From: Trichostrongylus colubriformis
Lineage: Eukaryota; Nematoda; Chromadorea; Rhabditida; Trichostrongylidae
Length of the DNA: 64,000 bases
Assembly: GCA_963978905.1 (NCBI GenBank)
Contig: OZ022260.1
Span: forward strand, 46,955,551 to 47,019,550
Reading direction: 5' to 3'
The notes under the pieces were generated by a model. That model saw only the letters and a list, made by a program, of their open reading frames with translations, did not search any database and was not told the DNA's origin. The stretch's first letter is position 1, and every line of letters starts with the position of its first letter. Positions 48,301-60,055 of the stretch are shown here, piece after piece. The position numbers and the translations under genes are program-made.

Positions 48301-48536
48301 GAGAAACCACGTAGCAACCACCGTAACGCCGAGCGACTCCTGTCCAGCAAAGAACCAGTTCTGCAAATCTAATAGATAAATAGCGTAGCGTAAGAGAAAG
48401 CATGTCTGAAAACTTACTCCTGTAAGAATCGAAGGACCAACATACAATACGTGTATGATGAGCTGGCAGATCTCACAGCCAATATTGAATCCAGTGAGCA
48501 GATAAACCGCATTATCATTACGCCCATGATTGCGAC
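42326..48536 (-). CDS. Serpentine 7TM chemoreceptor-like GPCR, partial set of exons
   Basis: Likely chemosensory G-protein-coupled receptor of a nematode serpentine class; I cannot fix the class (srx/srt-like). Exons in order: 48536-48418 (NAVYLLTGFNIGCEICQLII..., span 2); 48360-48251 (WFFAGQESLGVT, then span 3 ending ILFATNR, the position of the DRY-like motif); 44935-44893 (RNGHIFPVVITLLQ, span 4); 44857-44693 (RFFGYSYLVFPNQTS, loop 2, YCGLSYVA into span 5); 42497-42326 (CVQFVLMFLTYTITWLTFFLYP, span 6, and VVFMINCGINSIIYMTLNKE, span 7). Donors and acceptors are canonical. The first two exons join in phase, as do the third and fourth. Missing are the start and span 1, the second intracellular loop, loop 3 and the tail, so the gene may be longer than shown or broken. 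Introns hold a foldback element with a mariner inside it. The 35-nt intron 44858-44892 is unusually short. Confidence 0.65.
42498..44692 (-). other. Receptor gap holding a presumed missing exon (loop 3)
   Basis: A 2.2-kb stretch between the loop-2/span-5 exon and the span-6/7 exon. An exon for the third intracellular loop should be here. Candidates near 43440-43530 (NRLELEMLRQGIFC) and 43911-44108 (VAALTIAMIKVKSK) have plausible composition, but I could not match splice phase to the following exon. Also holds a possible SINE-like block near 43740-43870. Confidence 0.3.
45095..45140 (+). repeat. Simple repeat, TTTTCG units
   Basis: About seven imperfect tandem units of (g)ttttcg, pyrimidine-rich on the plus strand. 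Slippage-type microsatellite inside the receptor region. Confidence 0.8.
46577..47853. mobile_element. Foldback element copy B, interrupted by a mariner insertion
   Basis: The left end (agaatcgtct...tatgtttatcttgta) matches the left end of copies A and C. The sequence then jumps into a mariner at 46634-47468. After it the foldback resumes (ggggccgcatgc, ggccgggtgggcggggcctc) and runs to the right end (catgcggccc, acataaatatatgggtaac, cttccgtagacgactcctcc). Removing the mariner gives an element of about 440 bp. Confidence 0.8.
46634..47468 (+). mobile_element. Deleted mariner transposon (835 bp) inserted in foldback copy B
   Basis: Perfect terminal repeats ggttgaaccataatttctgt at both ends, flanked by TA duplications (46632-46633, 47469-47470), the mariner target. 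The coding part is a broken transposase: HDNARPH is readable only in a shifted frame, and the C-terminal part keeps VPTDYHLFRSL ... FFDQKSPDFY. The first third of a normal 1.3-kb element is missing. It cannot make transposase but has intact ends. Confidence 0.88.
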
Positions 48537-48939
48537 CTGCACGACCAAGAGACAGTAAATTTGTTTTTTGCAATAATCCGTCTCACAACTTTGGTGCTAG
48601 TCATTCTACACACAGAAAAGATCAGGTTCAGCCAGAATTGTTAGTCAATCTCTTTGAGATGTATACTTTCTGCTCAACGCATTTTCTCGGACAAAGAGTC
48701 TCTGCGTTTGCCCATCGACTATTCCCTCATGATTAGGTCTTGCGATTTTTTTGATTACTAAAAACCACTTCGCAGAGAGAAGCCTGCTCTTCTGCTCTTT
48801 CTTCTACATACTAAGCCTTAAGGAAATTTTCATACCGGAGCTATTTCAATCCACAAAAAACCGCGATTTTTAGCTGCCAGCCCTAGATGCTCAGAATTTG
48901 TAGGACATGCGCCAGAATAAGCTCGGAGTATGACGACTC

Positions 48940-49229
48940 ATCTTGGGGTGAGGGTCGTCAGGTCGAATTTCCGCTTGCGGCGTCGCGCTCGCGGCGCCGT
49001 CAGTACGAACCGTTGGGAATTCCGCTCAAGACGCAATGGGCTGGTACCGTAAGGAACCTTTAAAGATTGCAAGTTGAAAGCTTCGGGAGTTCGCCTGCCT
49101 TTAAAGTTCCCTCACTATACCAGCTCAGTGCGTCTTTAGCGGAATTCCAAACGGCTCGTACTTGCTGCGCTACTCGCCGCGGGCGGTCGCGTGGAAGTTC
49201 GACCTAGCGGCCCCCAACCCTAATCTTGG
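48940..49229. repeat. 290-bp inverted repeat (MITE-like)
   Basis: Left ggtcgaatttccgcttgcgg, ggaattccgctcaagacgca and ggaacctttaaag are mirrored by ctttaaagttccctcac, tgcgtctttagcggaattcc and ggaagttcgacct. Arms are about 120 nt with scattered mismatches; the centre is short. No coding capacity. Confidence 0.75.
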
Positions 49230-50296
49230 AAAGGATGTTGCCAAGCCGTAAATAGCAAAAGAGTGGCCTTGCAAAGGTACGTCGTAACAGATGAATGTCT
49301 AGAATGATGCATTCTTTGTTGCTTGTTTCGTGGCCTATTCTGAGCACGATTGAAATTCGAGTTACGAGTTCTTTACATGGCAATGGCACCTTACAACGAA
49401 AACCAGCCATAGTTCGCCAAAGATATGATCCCTTACACCTGCTGTTTCTCTAATACATGAGTTTGGGCCCTCAAGGCGCTCTGCGATTGTTCTGGGTTTG
49501 AAGATAAAAAGCCGGAAGAATTCTCTATGGACTTTTTCCGAGCCGCAGCAGGTCAGGGAATAACCGTAGCTATCCCAAATAAACTTCACGGAAGCTTCTT
49601 CCTGATATCATTTCTGAGTCACTTCAGCTGCGGGCGATAATGACTTCTCATTTTAGGGTGAACACAAACTTTTGCGAAGGTTGAAGCCAACAGAAATTTT
49701 GCTCCGTATTCCTTTCTTTTACTTTAAGTGAAGTTTATTCACAATTATTATATGAAAGCTGTTAAAGGGTGCAGATTGGAGCCCAATTTTTTAAAAGAAT
49801 TTGAATGTATGGCATATCTTGTGATGATGGCGCACGCCAGGAGATCCTTTTCTCTACATCATTTATCAATTATGGTGTAAAACGTACTTTTAAGTATACA
49901 CGTAAGTACGAATATGTTCAATAAGAGCATTGTCCACATTTCTATGTTAACAACGGTGCCAATAATCAGTCGGACAGCATTCACCATCTGCAAATGTCAT
50001 CTATTAGATGCTGCCGGGTGTTGATGATTGCGCACACTGCATTAATATACAGAGGATTATATATTCACTTAAGAATCACAGTAAGAAAAATAGTAATAAG
50101 AATAAGATAAATACAATAAGACACAATAATGAGAAATTATACTAAGAAAAAGAATAAACATGAGAAAAAGATGAATGTCGACTCTGCTGACTAGGCCCAG
50201 TCACAGACTCGCGATCAGGCAAAGAGATATGTAGATAATACTACATATTGATCAATCGCCTTCTTGCCTAATTCCACTGATCGTCTCCGAACAGCC

Positions 50297-50330
50297 TATT
50301 TATTCATTTATTCATTTATTTATTTATTAT
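50297..50330 (+). repeat. Simple repeat, TTTA/TTCA units
   Basis: About eight tandem tetranucleotides, mixed ttta and ttca. Ordinary microsatellite. Confidence 0.85.
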
Positions 50331-52029
50331 GCACGTATAGTGCGCTATAATATCAGGCAACAACATAAGCAAAGAACAGAATACTCAAAGCACACTTAAG
50401 CACAATTAAACAACTAAATACACACACGTGGGAGTCTCCCTGGCTGAATTTACTCCAGGATCCTCAATACCAAATAAGGTAAGTAAGTCGACTTTTCTTA
50501 ATTTGCTCCTACACGTGCGGGACTTGACGCCTCTAGCAGATCTGTTGGCAGTAGTTGGAGCCATCTAGCACCTATCAGTCTATCAGAGGCTTTATGAAGC
50601 AATACGTACCCATACGTAAGGTAAAGGAAGACTACTGAGCACTATATAAACTTATGTTTTATATTGTTTATTTTAGCTTCCAGGACCAGGTATTGACTCC
50701 TGGAAATTGGTTTTACTCCTTCTTCTCATTTGTTTTCATGTGGTGATATTTACAATGTTTAATTGGAAATGAATAGTATAATTTTTCTGGAGTCCTGCAC
50801 GATACTCGTGAAAAAAGGAGCGCTGACAGCGATCTCGCAGACTTCGAGAATGAAAGAAACCGTTCCAATTACACATGAGTCGTGAGCTCAATTCCTTGCA
50901 TGAAGAAATTTCTGGATGCTACCAGGAAACTTTGGAAGGAAATGTCCGAATTTCGCTTTTTTTACCCTGATAAGTATGTCTAGATAAACAGGCAACCATC
51001 CAACAATATTGATATGGGAAACTCGTGATGGATATGATTCCAGATTACTTGGCCATATTGTTTTGCTTATTTATCTTTGTTATTGTAAACACGCAATAAA
51101 TCTAAGGCCAGAATAATGGTGCTGGCATGTGAAGTGAGGAAGATAATAAAAAAATTCCATTGATACAATGAAGAGAGTTGGAAAACCCAGAAGAATCCGT
51201 AATACAAGGACATCTTCAACTAACGAGAAACTCAAGAGCTAACGAGTTTCGTGGATACCGTCATCGTAAGTAGAGATGCATACATATAATATTAGTATAT
51301 AAAGGCGAGCCATTTCCAATGGTAGCAGAAAATCATCCATGGTTGTCAGAAGTCCGTACAGGACTGCGGATACAACGGATTCTAGTACTCTGAACTGAAG
51401 CCGCTTCAAATGAAACTAATTTCCTCATGTGTTTTTTCATTCCAAATTATTCCAAATTGAGATGTGAGATCACTTCCCCATTCCGCCGACGTATGCTATT
51501 AGGTGATGGAATTCAGGAACACGTTCTATGCACGAGTGTACTATCTCACAATCAGACCTTTCGCTATGACAGAGTATTCTGTAGGATCCCTCAGGCAAAT
51601 TTCTATCTTCAGAAGGGATTAACGTCGTGTTTTCAAACAATCAGGTGTTCTCAGACCAACCCTTTGAACAATGTTTTTGCTTATAAAATAGCATGTCACA
51701 CCAATAAGAGGATATTGTGTGAGTCATCACCCAACTCAAAGGGGACATAAGTAGATGGTTTTTGATAAAGTCGGATTAATGGCCTTTTGTGGAAGGCTCT
51801 TGCCTTTCGAATTCAAGGCATAATCGAGTACTTACTAAATACTGCCCCGAAAAATCCGTAGGATTCAATTATTTTATAAGTGAAAAAAACAAAGCTACTA
51901 GACGCTCCTGGTATTACAGGTTTCCATATGCTCTAGTTCTAAGTTCGAGAAGAAGAATAACGAGGAATCCGTGTATTGTAGCAACACACAAGCAAAAGAG
52001 GAAAGAAACGAACCAATGGATCTGTAAAC

Positions 52030-52465
52030 CTTCAAGGCACCGGAAGGGGTCTGAAGGAAGAGAAAGATGCAAGGAAATGATCATTTTGAAACGAACATTT
52101 AAAGTTAGAAGCGCTGATTGGTACAAAAATCCTGATTCAAAAGCGCGGTGCTGTGGTGTCTATTCGCATCATATTCGCATCAACACACTGACTTTCCGAG
52201 TTTTCCGCTGTAGAGATGTCATTTGTTGTCTCGTAGAGTGTATTTCATTCATTGGTGATTATGTGAAATAAATGAAACAACACACAGCAACAAACAAGTA
52301 AAACATTTAAATGAAGAATAAGCGAAAGCGTATGAAAAAAGGAGTGATTACAATTAAAACCTAATAAATACACTTTCGACGTCTTGGCAAGGTGCCGTGT
52401 GTGCATTTCGGCAACTACAACCCATCGCCTTCCCATACCGTAAACCAAAATTGCCCTACTCCCGC
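52030..52465. repeat. Dispersed repeat of about 450 bp, copy 2
   Basis: Direct-orientation relative of 32970-33445, with shared gattcaaaagcgcg, tattcgcatc and acactgactttccgagtt blocks. No transposon terminal repeats seen at either end. Confidence 0.65.
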
Positions 52466-53299
52466 TATCTTGAATCCGACAAAAGGTGACGGAGAGACAT
52501 TCGGGGAAAACCTTTATTAGCCATCACAGAACACGTTTTACGGAGGGCTCTATAAGAAATGCATTACGACACTAATGCAAATGTCCTCGTGATGATATTT
52601 TCCTCGGAAAAACGGTCAATTGCGTCTCTTGGTTTTGTAATCTGATGATGAACAGCGGGAAGTATTCCTCTCATCTATCACTGCCGTTGAAGGGAGAAAG
52701 GTACGATGAGAGAGGTCAATCGAACCTAATTGTCAAAGAAAAGGCTGTGAAACATGCCCCATCTATTGGGATTGGGTTACTATCCAATTTCGGAGACAGA
52801 GCAGATCTCAGAGTCGCCATTTGTGAGCTGATCGAGGCAGCGAGATAGTGCAAAGCATTATCTCACGCCCCTGATAGCTGTTAATTCGGGAAAATGAGAT
52901 TCACTCAAACTCACTCATGTACCCTCTACGCCATGGATTGAATGCCATCATGTCATCAACCTTTTTGCAGCTACCACAGTGATGGAAAAACCGAAGGAAA
53001 TCGTTTAAGGCTCTTTCTTAATCATAGCGACACGAAAATTCCATTCCTTCCCTTTTTGTCGTTGCTGAACACTATTAGACCATAATAACTTTACCCAGCG
53101 CTAATCGTTTTGATTCCATAGCGTGCAGCCACTAGAACCACTCAAATATAGTAGCAAAGGTGTGCAGCGGCGAAGGGCAACGTCAAGAATCAAAGTCGCA
53201 TATTGTTAGAACAGGATTTCACAGCGCTTAGCGGTATGCTCACTAATCGCTTCAGATCGAGCAACGTACCTGTGCTACCATTAGGTTGCTGCATGAGTC

Positions 53300-53830
53300 T
53301 TGCGACACTTGTGAGTTTCTTCAAGACTTTAATTAAAAGTTCAGGTCGCCTGCTACGGTAAGGTGATCGTCTTTCGGTACTGACCTGATCGCTTCATCGA
53401 GTCTCAGATAGGATTCTTTCTTTTAGACTTCGGAACAGCCAGCTTGCGGAGCATATACGGATATTATGGTCTGTACTCCTTATGCGTGTCTATCCTTATA
53501 GTCACGATACGGTCGCTCATGCTGCTATGGCTACCTTTGGTGTCTCCTTCGTTGTTGAAAAGTTTGACACCACACAGATCTTGCCATGGCTTTACACTGA
53601 CTCCTTTCCAGCGCGTTTCCTGAAGGCACAAGACTTGCACGATCCTGGGCTTCATCAAGGCAGCAACCTTTCGGGACTTGCCAGTCAGTGACCCTACACT
53701 CAGAGACCCAGTTCGAGATAACTTCATCGGCCGAGGTCGTTCCTCCTTCGGTAGCCCTCGCATACTGACCACATAGCTTAGGAGAGGGTTCTGTTTGCCA
53801 CCTGCGGGTGGCAGCTTAGAGTTATTACTG
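53300..53830 (-). mobile_element. LINE (RTE-type) endonuclease fragment
   Basis: The minus strand encodes SVGSLTGKSRKVAALM, then VLCLQETRWKGV and, after gaps, TISVYAPQAGC and LTVAGDLNF. These are the ordered motifs of the apurinic-type endonuclease of RTE retrotransposons (LQETRWKG and YAPQ..GDxN boxes). Stops and small indels break it, and no reverse transcriptase follows at its 3' side. Confidence 0.8.
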
Positions 53831-54109
53831 ATCCTTTTGCGGCTAGTGACGCCATCATTTTTGCGGCTTGTTGCAGTGCATTGTTTGTGCTTCGGCGGAG
53901 ATCCAACACAGTTAACTCATTGGCGCACATCTCAGTTGGACACACCCAACCACATTCTACTCTACTTTATCAGAAAGGTAGCATACTTAATCTCTGGTGC
54001 ACGTACACTTATTTTTAATGCAGGTTTCATAAATGCAGAGGTGCCTAAAAAGTAACGTATTTTATTTGCTACTCCTACTACTACGAAAGGCTGCCGTATT
54101 CTTGCCCTC

Positions 54110-55320
54110 GCAATTGTGGACCCATAAGCACAACATCCATGTTTGCTAGGTTGTTCCAGAAATGCTGAAAAAGAGAACTGTAGCCCACCTTGAGAGATTC
54201 ACTATTGTTTCGGATTATCAACGCGTCTTCCAAAAGGGTAAAACAACTGTTACCGCTATGCTGCAATCACCTAATGTCTGGACATCGGTACCTTGATAAG
54301 GGCATGAGAACGGATGTCATATACGGATTTCGGAAAAACTTTCGACAGAGTTTCTCATCCTAAATTTTTTTTGAAACTCACCATGATCGCCATTATTCAT
54401 CCGAGGATAGTAGTATGAATCAAAGCCTTTCTCACCGATAGGGTTCGTCTTGTTCGTGTTTACGCAGGGCTCTCTGAACCCAAACCGGTAAATAGTATGT
54501 ACTGTACCGCAAGGTGGAGTGTTGCCTCCATTTCTTTCCAACATACTCACTTTTCAGCTGCTGTCACTAGTCTTTACCAAAGGAAGTAAATGTGCTGCTC
54601 TCGCTGATGTTTTCAAGCTGTACCACCCACCACTATCCGAATCGGACAAAGAATCATTACAGAAAACCATCAACAATGTCAGCAACTGACCTACCTAATG
54701 GAAACTACCCATACCCATTGAAAAAACTAGCATCCACATTCAGGAAAGTTTTCTAACTCTAACTCTTCGCCGATCTTGATTGTGCAGTTGGAAGAATTAG
54801 AAGAAATCAGAGACCTCGGCTTTTCGTTTTGATGCCCACTGTCTAGAAATTGCTATTAAAGCCATGGCACCGTTGTACAACATCTTCAGAACTTTCTCAA
54901 CTAGGGATTTCTGAGTGCTCCTCAGAGTTTCCGAAACATACATTAGGCCATTGTTAGAATATGGAAAAGTGGCATTTAGGCCACACAAGGTAAAGTTGAT
55001 CAGCTCTTTAGAAAAGGTTCAAAAATGATTTTTAAAGAGAGTTTTCGTTAGGGCAATCGGGTTCAATTATAATTAGATACCCAGTGGCAGAATGAGCAAT
55101 ATCAAGCTCGGCCTTGGAACACTAGTTCTCAGAAGAAAGAAAATCGACTCAATTAAGTTTTTAAAAATATTCTACGGTCACTCTAGACTGAAATCCAGCA
55201 GCCTTCTAGTAGGTAGAGAGTCAAAAACCAAGGGTGGTTCCATGAAATTTCTGTCCGTCGCGCTAAGTAAAAACATATTAAACATCATTTCTCTTGAGCA
55301 GAACCTGTACACAAATTGAC
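54110..55320 (+). mobile_element. LINE reverse-transcriptase remnant
   Basis: Plus-strand frames carry, in order, weak RT fingers near 54110, a segment like KTFDRVSHPKFFLKL near 54330, AFLTDRVRLVRV with LSEPKP near 54430-54490, ALADVFKLYHP near 54600 (the catalytic ADD box has changed to ADV), LLEYGKVAF near 54950, and a degraded tail to 55320. Many stops and frameshifts. It is a different subfamily from, and the opposite strand to, the RTE fragment 280 nt away. Confidence 0.75.
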
Positions 55321-55837
55321 AGACTGCTCAAGTTAGCAGTTGTCTCAAGTCAACTAAATTCAAAGCGTTCAAAGCGGTACTGTGCAAGTATCTAAAGTCA
55401 TACGGTAAAATCTCGTATTTCTTTGGTGCCATTGTTCAATTCATTCACTTTGTTCTATACTGTTCAAGACACTCATTTCGTTCGCTGTTGTACTAGGTTT
55501 GTTATCTAACACATACTTCACTGGCTTAGGCCCATGCCATAAACAGTTGCAATTACAACTGCAATCTGTAATGAACATTCATACCATCACTCGCACTGCC
55601 TTCAAGCGCTAACCCTTCCGCAGCACACCGCACGGTAAGCGGTCACAGATCCGCGATTTCCCATAGCTATACCACACCAGTGGAGAACGAGGGAAAGGCT
55701 TTTTATGAGCCTTGAGGCAAGGTTATAGTAAGGCGTTATTAAAAAGAGTTTTGGAAATAAAAGTTAAAAGTTCAAAAGTTTTTGGCGTATCAATCCCTTC
55801 TGTGGGATGCGCCGCACTTTCTAGTTCCATTCAGAAT

Positions 55838-56005
55838 CGTGATGGCTGGTGAATGTGTTGTGGCCTATACAATGACTTGCGGCGGCAATTCGCCGACCCC
55901 GGAGGCGTGGAAGGCTTGGTTGCCCTAGGCCGGCATTGGTGCGGTATTTGATCCCCGACAATGGGAGTGGGGTGTGCGCCACCTGTCACTGCACCACCTC
56001 CGCCA
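55838..56005. repeat. Dispersed repeat, copy 2 (relative at 36849-37063)
   Basis: Ends with the same gcgccacctgtcactgca / caccacctccgccat block as copy 1 and shares its general order, without the middle insertion. Confidence 0.6.
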
Positions 56006-56930
56006 TTATTGGAAATAGCTAAACCAGAATCAAACAGTGTAGCAAGGATGATGTTGTTAATGGTTCCGCATGCGTGACGCCTTAAAATTAACGAATTTTT
56101 TTCAAGTTAGTCACGAATGAACAAGTGTGTACTGTAAGAAGGGCGTTAGAGTAGAACAATGGTTTTCAATGAAAATGACGTCCAGAACGCTCATTCGGCT
56201 GAATTAATACAACTATCGGAGGCGTGATCTAAGGCTCCGCAATATAGGTGGCCGTCGATGCGCCTGAAGCTCATTTAATGGCTAATCAGGAAATCTCGAT
56301 ACGAAGTCGGAAACGCTCAAGGAGAGACCCATAAAGCGTCATAGAGCTCACGAAGCGAATGCTTTGAGCCATCTCTAATTTTGAAGGACAGCGAAGGTCA
56401 AAACTTGAGGAAAATTTTCCATGAGATCCATTTCTCGTTCAGCAGGAATTACCACCTTACAAAGAGTTTCGGTGGTTCAACGGAAGGTAACATTAAATAG
56501 GATTTTCATATTATGATAGGAATTTTGTTACTGTGAATGAAGTCCTTACAATTTTCAACGATCCTCCTCAACTTCTGAAGATCAAAAACGATATGGTATG
56601 AAGCCCGAAAGCGATATGGTGTGTCTGAAAAGATTACTCTGGAAAAAATTAGAAGCACAGCTAGGAGGTGCAATTGTAGGAGGTTTATTGACGATGGCTG
56701 CACAAAGACTAACGATTCGTCTTTTTATCCTGTCAAGTACATTATACCGATTACGCGTGCTGGTATTCAAAAGATTGAGGATTGAGACACAAATGTTGAC
56801 GAAAACTTTCATTCTTTGCGGAAAGAACGTACATGGTCATCGATTAAACAGCTTCACATTATCTCTCGACTATTAGAAGTCTGACTGATACCAGGGAGCA
56901 CACTGAAGGGAACTGAATGCATCGAATATA

Positions 56931-57437
56931 CAGTAGCGCTCAAAAGTCTTCGGCGAAATGGTCTTTCACTTGGGGTTTTTCACTTGTAACTCTTTTGCAA
57001 CTGCACCGATCTAAGAGAAATTTTAGTATGTTGTACTTGGATACACTGCATACTTAATATACTATTTTGGCGCTCAACGGTATAGGTTACGCAGTTGTAT
57101 GAAATTTTTTGTTTTTGGAGTGCCATCGCTATACCGTCCCGCTGTGCCGCTGTCATCAAAAGTCGTGGTCTTTCTACAATATATTAATGTTCTCTGAGGC
57201 TTGCTCGTTTTGTTTTTGTAAAGAAAGCCGTTCCCCTCGACCAAGCTTTTTACTTTTTTTGGGTGGTCTTGTAGTAAATTCTTGTAAAAAAACATGAAAA
57301 GTGTCAAGCGGCACTCAAGTAGAAGGAAAGGTTGATAATAGGTTCAGGCATCACATATTAAAATTTTGTCAAAATTGGTCAAATAGAAAAAAAGTTATGA
57401 CAAAATAGTTTTGGCCGATGACTTTTGAGCGCTACTG
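56931..57437. mobile_element. Short Tc1/mariner-type non-autonomous element (507 bp)
   Basis: Terminal inverted repeats cagtagcgctcaaaagtc and gacttttgagcgctactg, each flanked by TA (56929-56930, 57438-57439). The CAGT start and TA target are typical of Tc1-like elements. The interior has no transposase frame. A related internal block (cacttgggtttttcacttgt) also occurs near 13468, suggesting another, more decayed copy there. Confidence 0.85.
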
Positions 57438-60000
57438 TATGTATAGTGTGAGCTCGTTTCACTAAGACGGACTGCTAGCCCGTATCAAAGCTCCAAGTGA
57501 GCTGTGCACATAGTGTTTCACGACGCCTGCTAGGCATCAAGCCTGCCTAGGTTCTGTGATTTGTGGAGTGTTGGTAATTTATCCAGCGTGAACAGACGGC
57601 AGATCACTCATGGTACGCCTGAGGGGAGAACTCTTACTCAAAGACACCAAAAACAACAATAAAGTTCCAGCCGCAGGCGCAGTTTTCTACTCATTGCCTT
57701 TTAATTAGTTCACGGTTTGCATTTTTATATTGTTATATGTGAGTCCGGAAGTTGGGTTGCTGAAAACAGGAGCTACTCATTAGCATTTGCTGTCTGCAAG
57801 CCATGAATTATGCATATCGCAAAAAGTGTTAGTCTGTGATGAAATTTGCGTTTGACGTTGTGAACGATTGGAAATCTTTTGGAAAACAAATAAAAGGAAA
57901 ACACTGAAGCCGTCTGCAATATACACGTCTTGCCTGAGCATAAAGCATAAAAATAGCATAAAAAAGGTGAACTCGCTTGGCAGTTCTGCTCTTTATAACG
58001 ATCCTGCGGGAGATACAATATCAGGATAAGATTGTGGACTGGAGGATACATTCTTCCGATAATAAGATCCCCAAGCATTGTCCGAATCACGAGCGGATGA
58101 TTATTCCAAGTGGGGGTATTTATTACGCAAAAAATGAACAGTATCCATGAGAGATGTTAAATTGCTCCTACATGGCATTTTCATATGACCTCTAAAAGGA
58201 AAACATGGTAGGAAAGAGCAATAATTCTCCTTATTCCGCAGCCACACGTAATCCACGCAAAATTTTAGACTACATCGACTCATATCATGGGTGCGGGTGG
58301 TGTAGTGACAACGGTCGCCGCTCAATTGCATGGACAGATGGGTTCCGAATCGATGCCTGATTAACAAACCAAGCCTCAATTCCAGAGAGGAAGGATAAAC
58401 CTGTGAGTTGTATGATGGCTGGCACCCACAAGGTATATACATCCGTTGTTTCGCATCTACCTACTAATACGATCCGAAGGGATTTGGAGGTGTGGCACAA
58501 CCCAAAAAGCTGAAGTTAGGTACCCAGTGCTTGCTAAGCTCTGTATTCAGTATAACCTCGAGCGGGAGGGCAAGGAAGGGATCCAGCTGAGTACTACACT
58601 GTCAATTACATGCTCATGACTCAATAGAGTGTCATCGTTACTGCCTCAAGGACGACACCTTTTTTGGGGTAGGTGGGCACCCCTAGGTATGGTCAGTGCA
58701 TATTGCCAGAGAAGAAAGCCAGAGTGATAAGAAAGTAACTCATATAAATGTAAGTCCGAGGTATCAACATTCGACTTGAAACACAGTCATGCCAAAGTGC
58801 CGCCTCCTCGTTACCATTTTCGCATGAACCAAGCTTTCAACACGTTTGAGTAGTCTCCAAAGGAATTATCAACAATCGTGTGTTACCGATGAAATCTTAT
58901 TTGATTAATTCCAGTGATCTCGGTGTTATCAGAGAATAGACTTACGCTTTTAAGAACATGAAAGGAAAACAGTATGCTTCTGTGGGTAGCATTAACACAG
59001 AATATTGTCAACAATGTGCCCGTGTTTTGCCTTTTGCCGCTTCAAGTCTATTTCGCTAATGAAAAACATGGTTATTCCCACCTTGTCGTCTATTGTGATC
59101 CTGGTCAGGACAAAGAAGTCCAACGTTCTGAGTGGTGTTTTAGGAAAGCGATGGGGCAATGTCACATCTGTTCCATGTGATTCAACATATACATATACAG
59201 CTCTAGGGCATAAAAAGAGTTAAAAATAGTGAAAAGTGCCGAGGGTAAACACGCCGGCACTGCTTTTGCCTATATTGCAATAAAGTGGGAGGGGATTTTC
59301 ATCAGCAGTGCTTCACCACTGGCTGTGGAGGCATTCGCTCTTTCAGACATCCTTGAAGAGGTTTGATCTCTTATTACCATGGCTGAGATGGTAGGGCAGA
59401 TGAAGATGGAGAGAGCAGGAAGCGGTAGACGACCTGTGGTATGCTTTCATGGTCAATTAGGAGGAAACGTGGTCGAACTGACAGCCTAAAACTGAACACT
59501 TCCGCTTCCCATCATGGCATGAATTTGATCAGGGTCCTGACCAAATTCTCTCTTTAAACTGAATATCAATAATACATAGTACTGAATTTCCGAATATTTT
59601 ATGCTTAAAATAGAAGGTTTTGTTAATTGAGCGGAAATACATCACTTATTCAGGAACGTGAACGCTGGAAATCTATTCGAGGAAACCATACCGAAATAGT
59701 AGAAACGTGCTCTGGCGAAATGATACTCAACATAATCATGGAGCGGAAACTAAGTTCATTTCCTTTGTCGCAGACGATAGGAGAAAAGCTGCTCTTATAA
59801 AACCTGAGAATAGAGCCGTTCTAGGGCTTGTTACTAAGATCATCGGTAAAAGCTCTTATAGATGAAGCCATTAGAAGCCCATTCAAAATTTTTATTTCCT
59901 GAGTCCAATAATAATTAGCCACTCGTGGAGAGAAAGCTAGGGCTTGAATCAAGTGAGAAATGGGTCTGTCAGTGAATCAGCTGTGCGTTACCGATTTTCT
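57438..60000. other. Interval without assignable genes
   Basis: Minus-strand frames at 57773-58500 include one hydrophobic run (LWVPAIIQLTGLSFLSGI), and a plus-strand frame near 59060 has another (VIPTLSSIVILV). I could not tie either to splice-compatible neighbours. No transposon ends recognised. Confidence 0.4.
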
Positions 60001-60055
60001 TATTTTCTGTTGAGATTCCATCTGGCTATGTGTTCACTATTCACATTGATGGTGT

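Larger units (their letters stand above)
48537..53299. other. Repeat-bearing interval upstream of the receptor exons
   Basis: The receptor start should be here, but I could not identify an exon for span 1. Contents seen: the inverted repeat at 48940-49229, a (ttta)n microsatellite at about 50297-50330, and a dispersed repeat copy at 52030-52465. The rest is AT-rich without convincing exons. Confidence 0.5.

Noticed and set aside
57773..58500. Minus-strand frames with a hydrophobic run, possible receptor exons
   Set aside because: Only one membrane-like segment, and the neighbouring frames do not join in phase through GT-AG sites; no family signature.
59005..59223. Plus-strand frame with VIPTLSSIVILVRTKK, possible span 1 of a receptor
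   Set aside because: A single hydrophobic stretch without partner exons on the plus strand.
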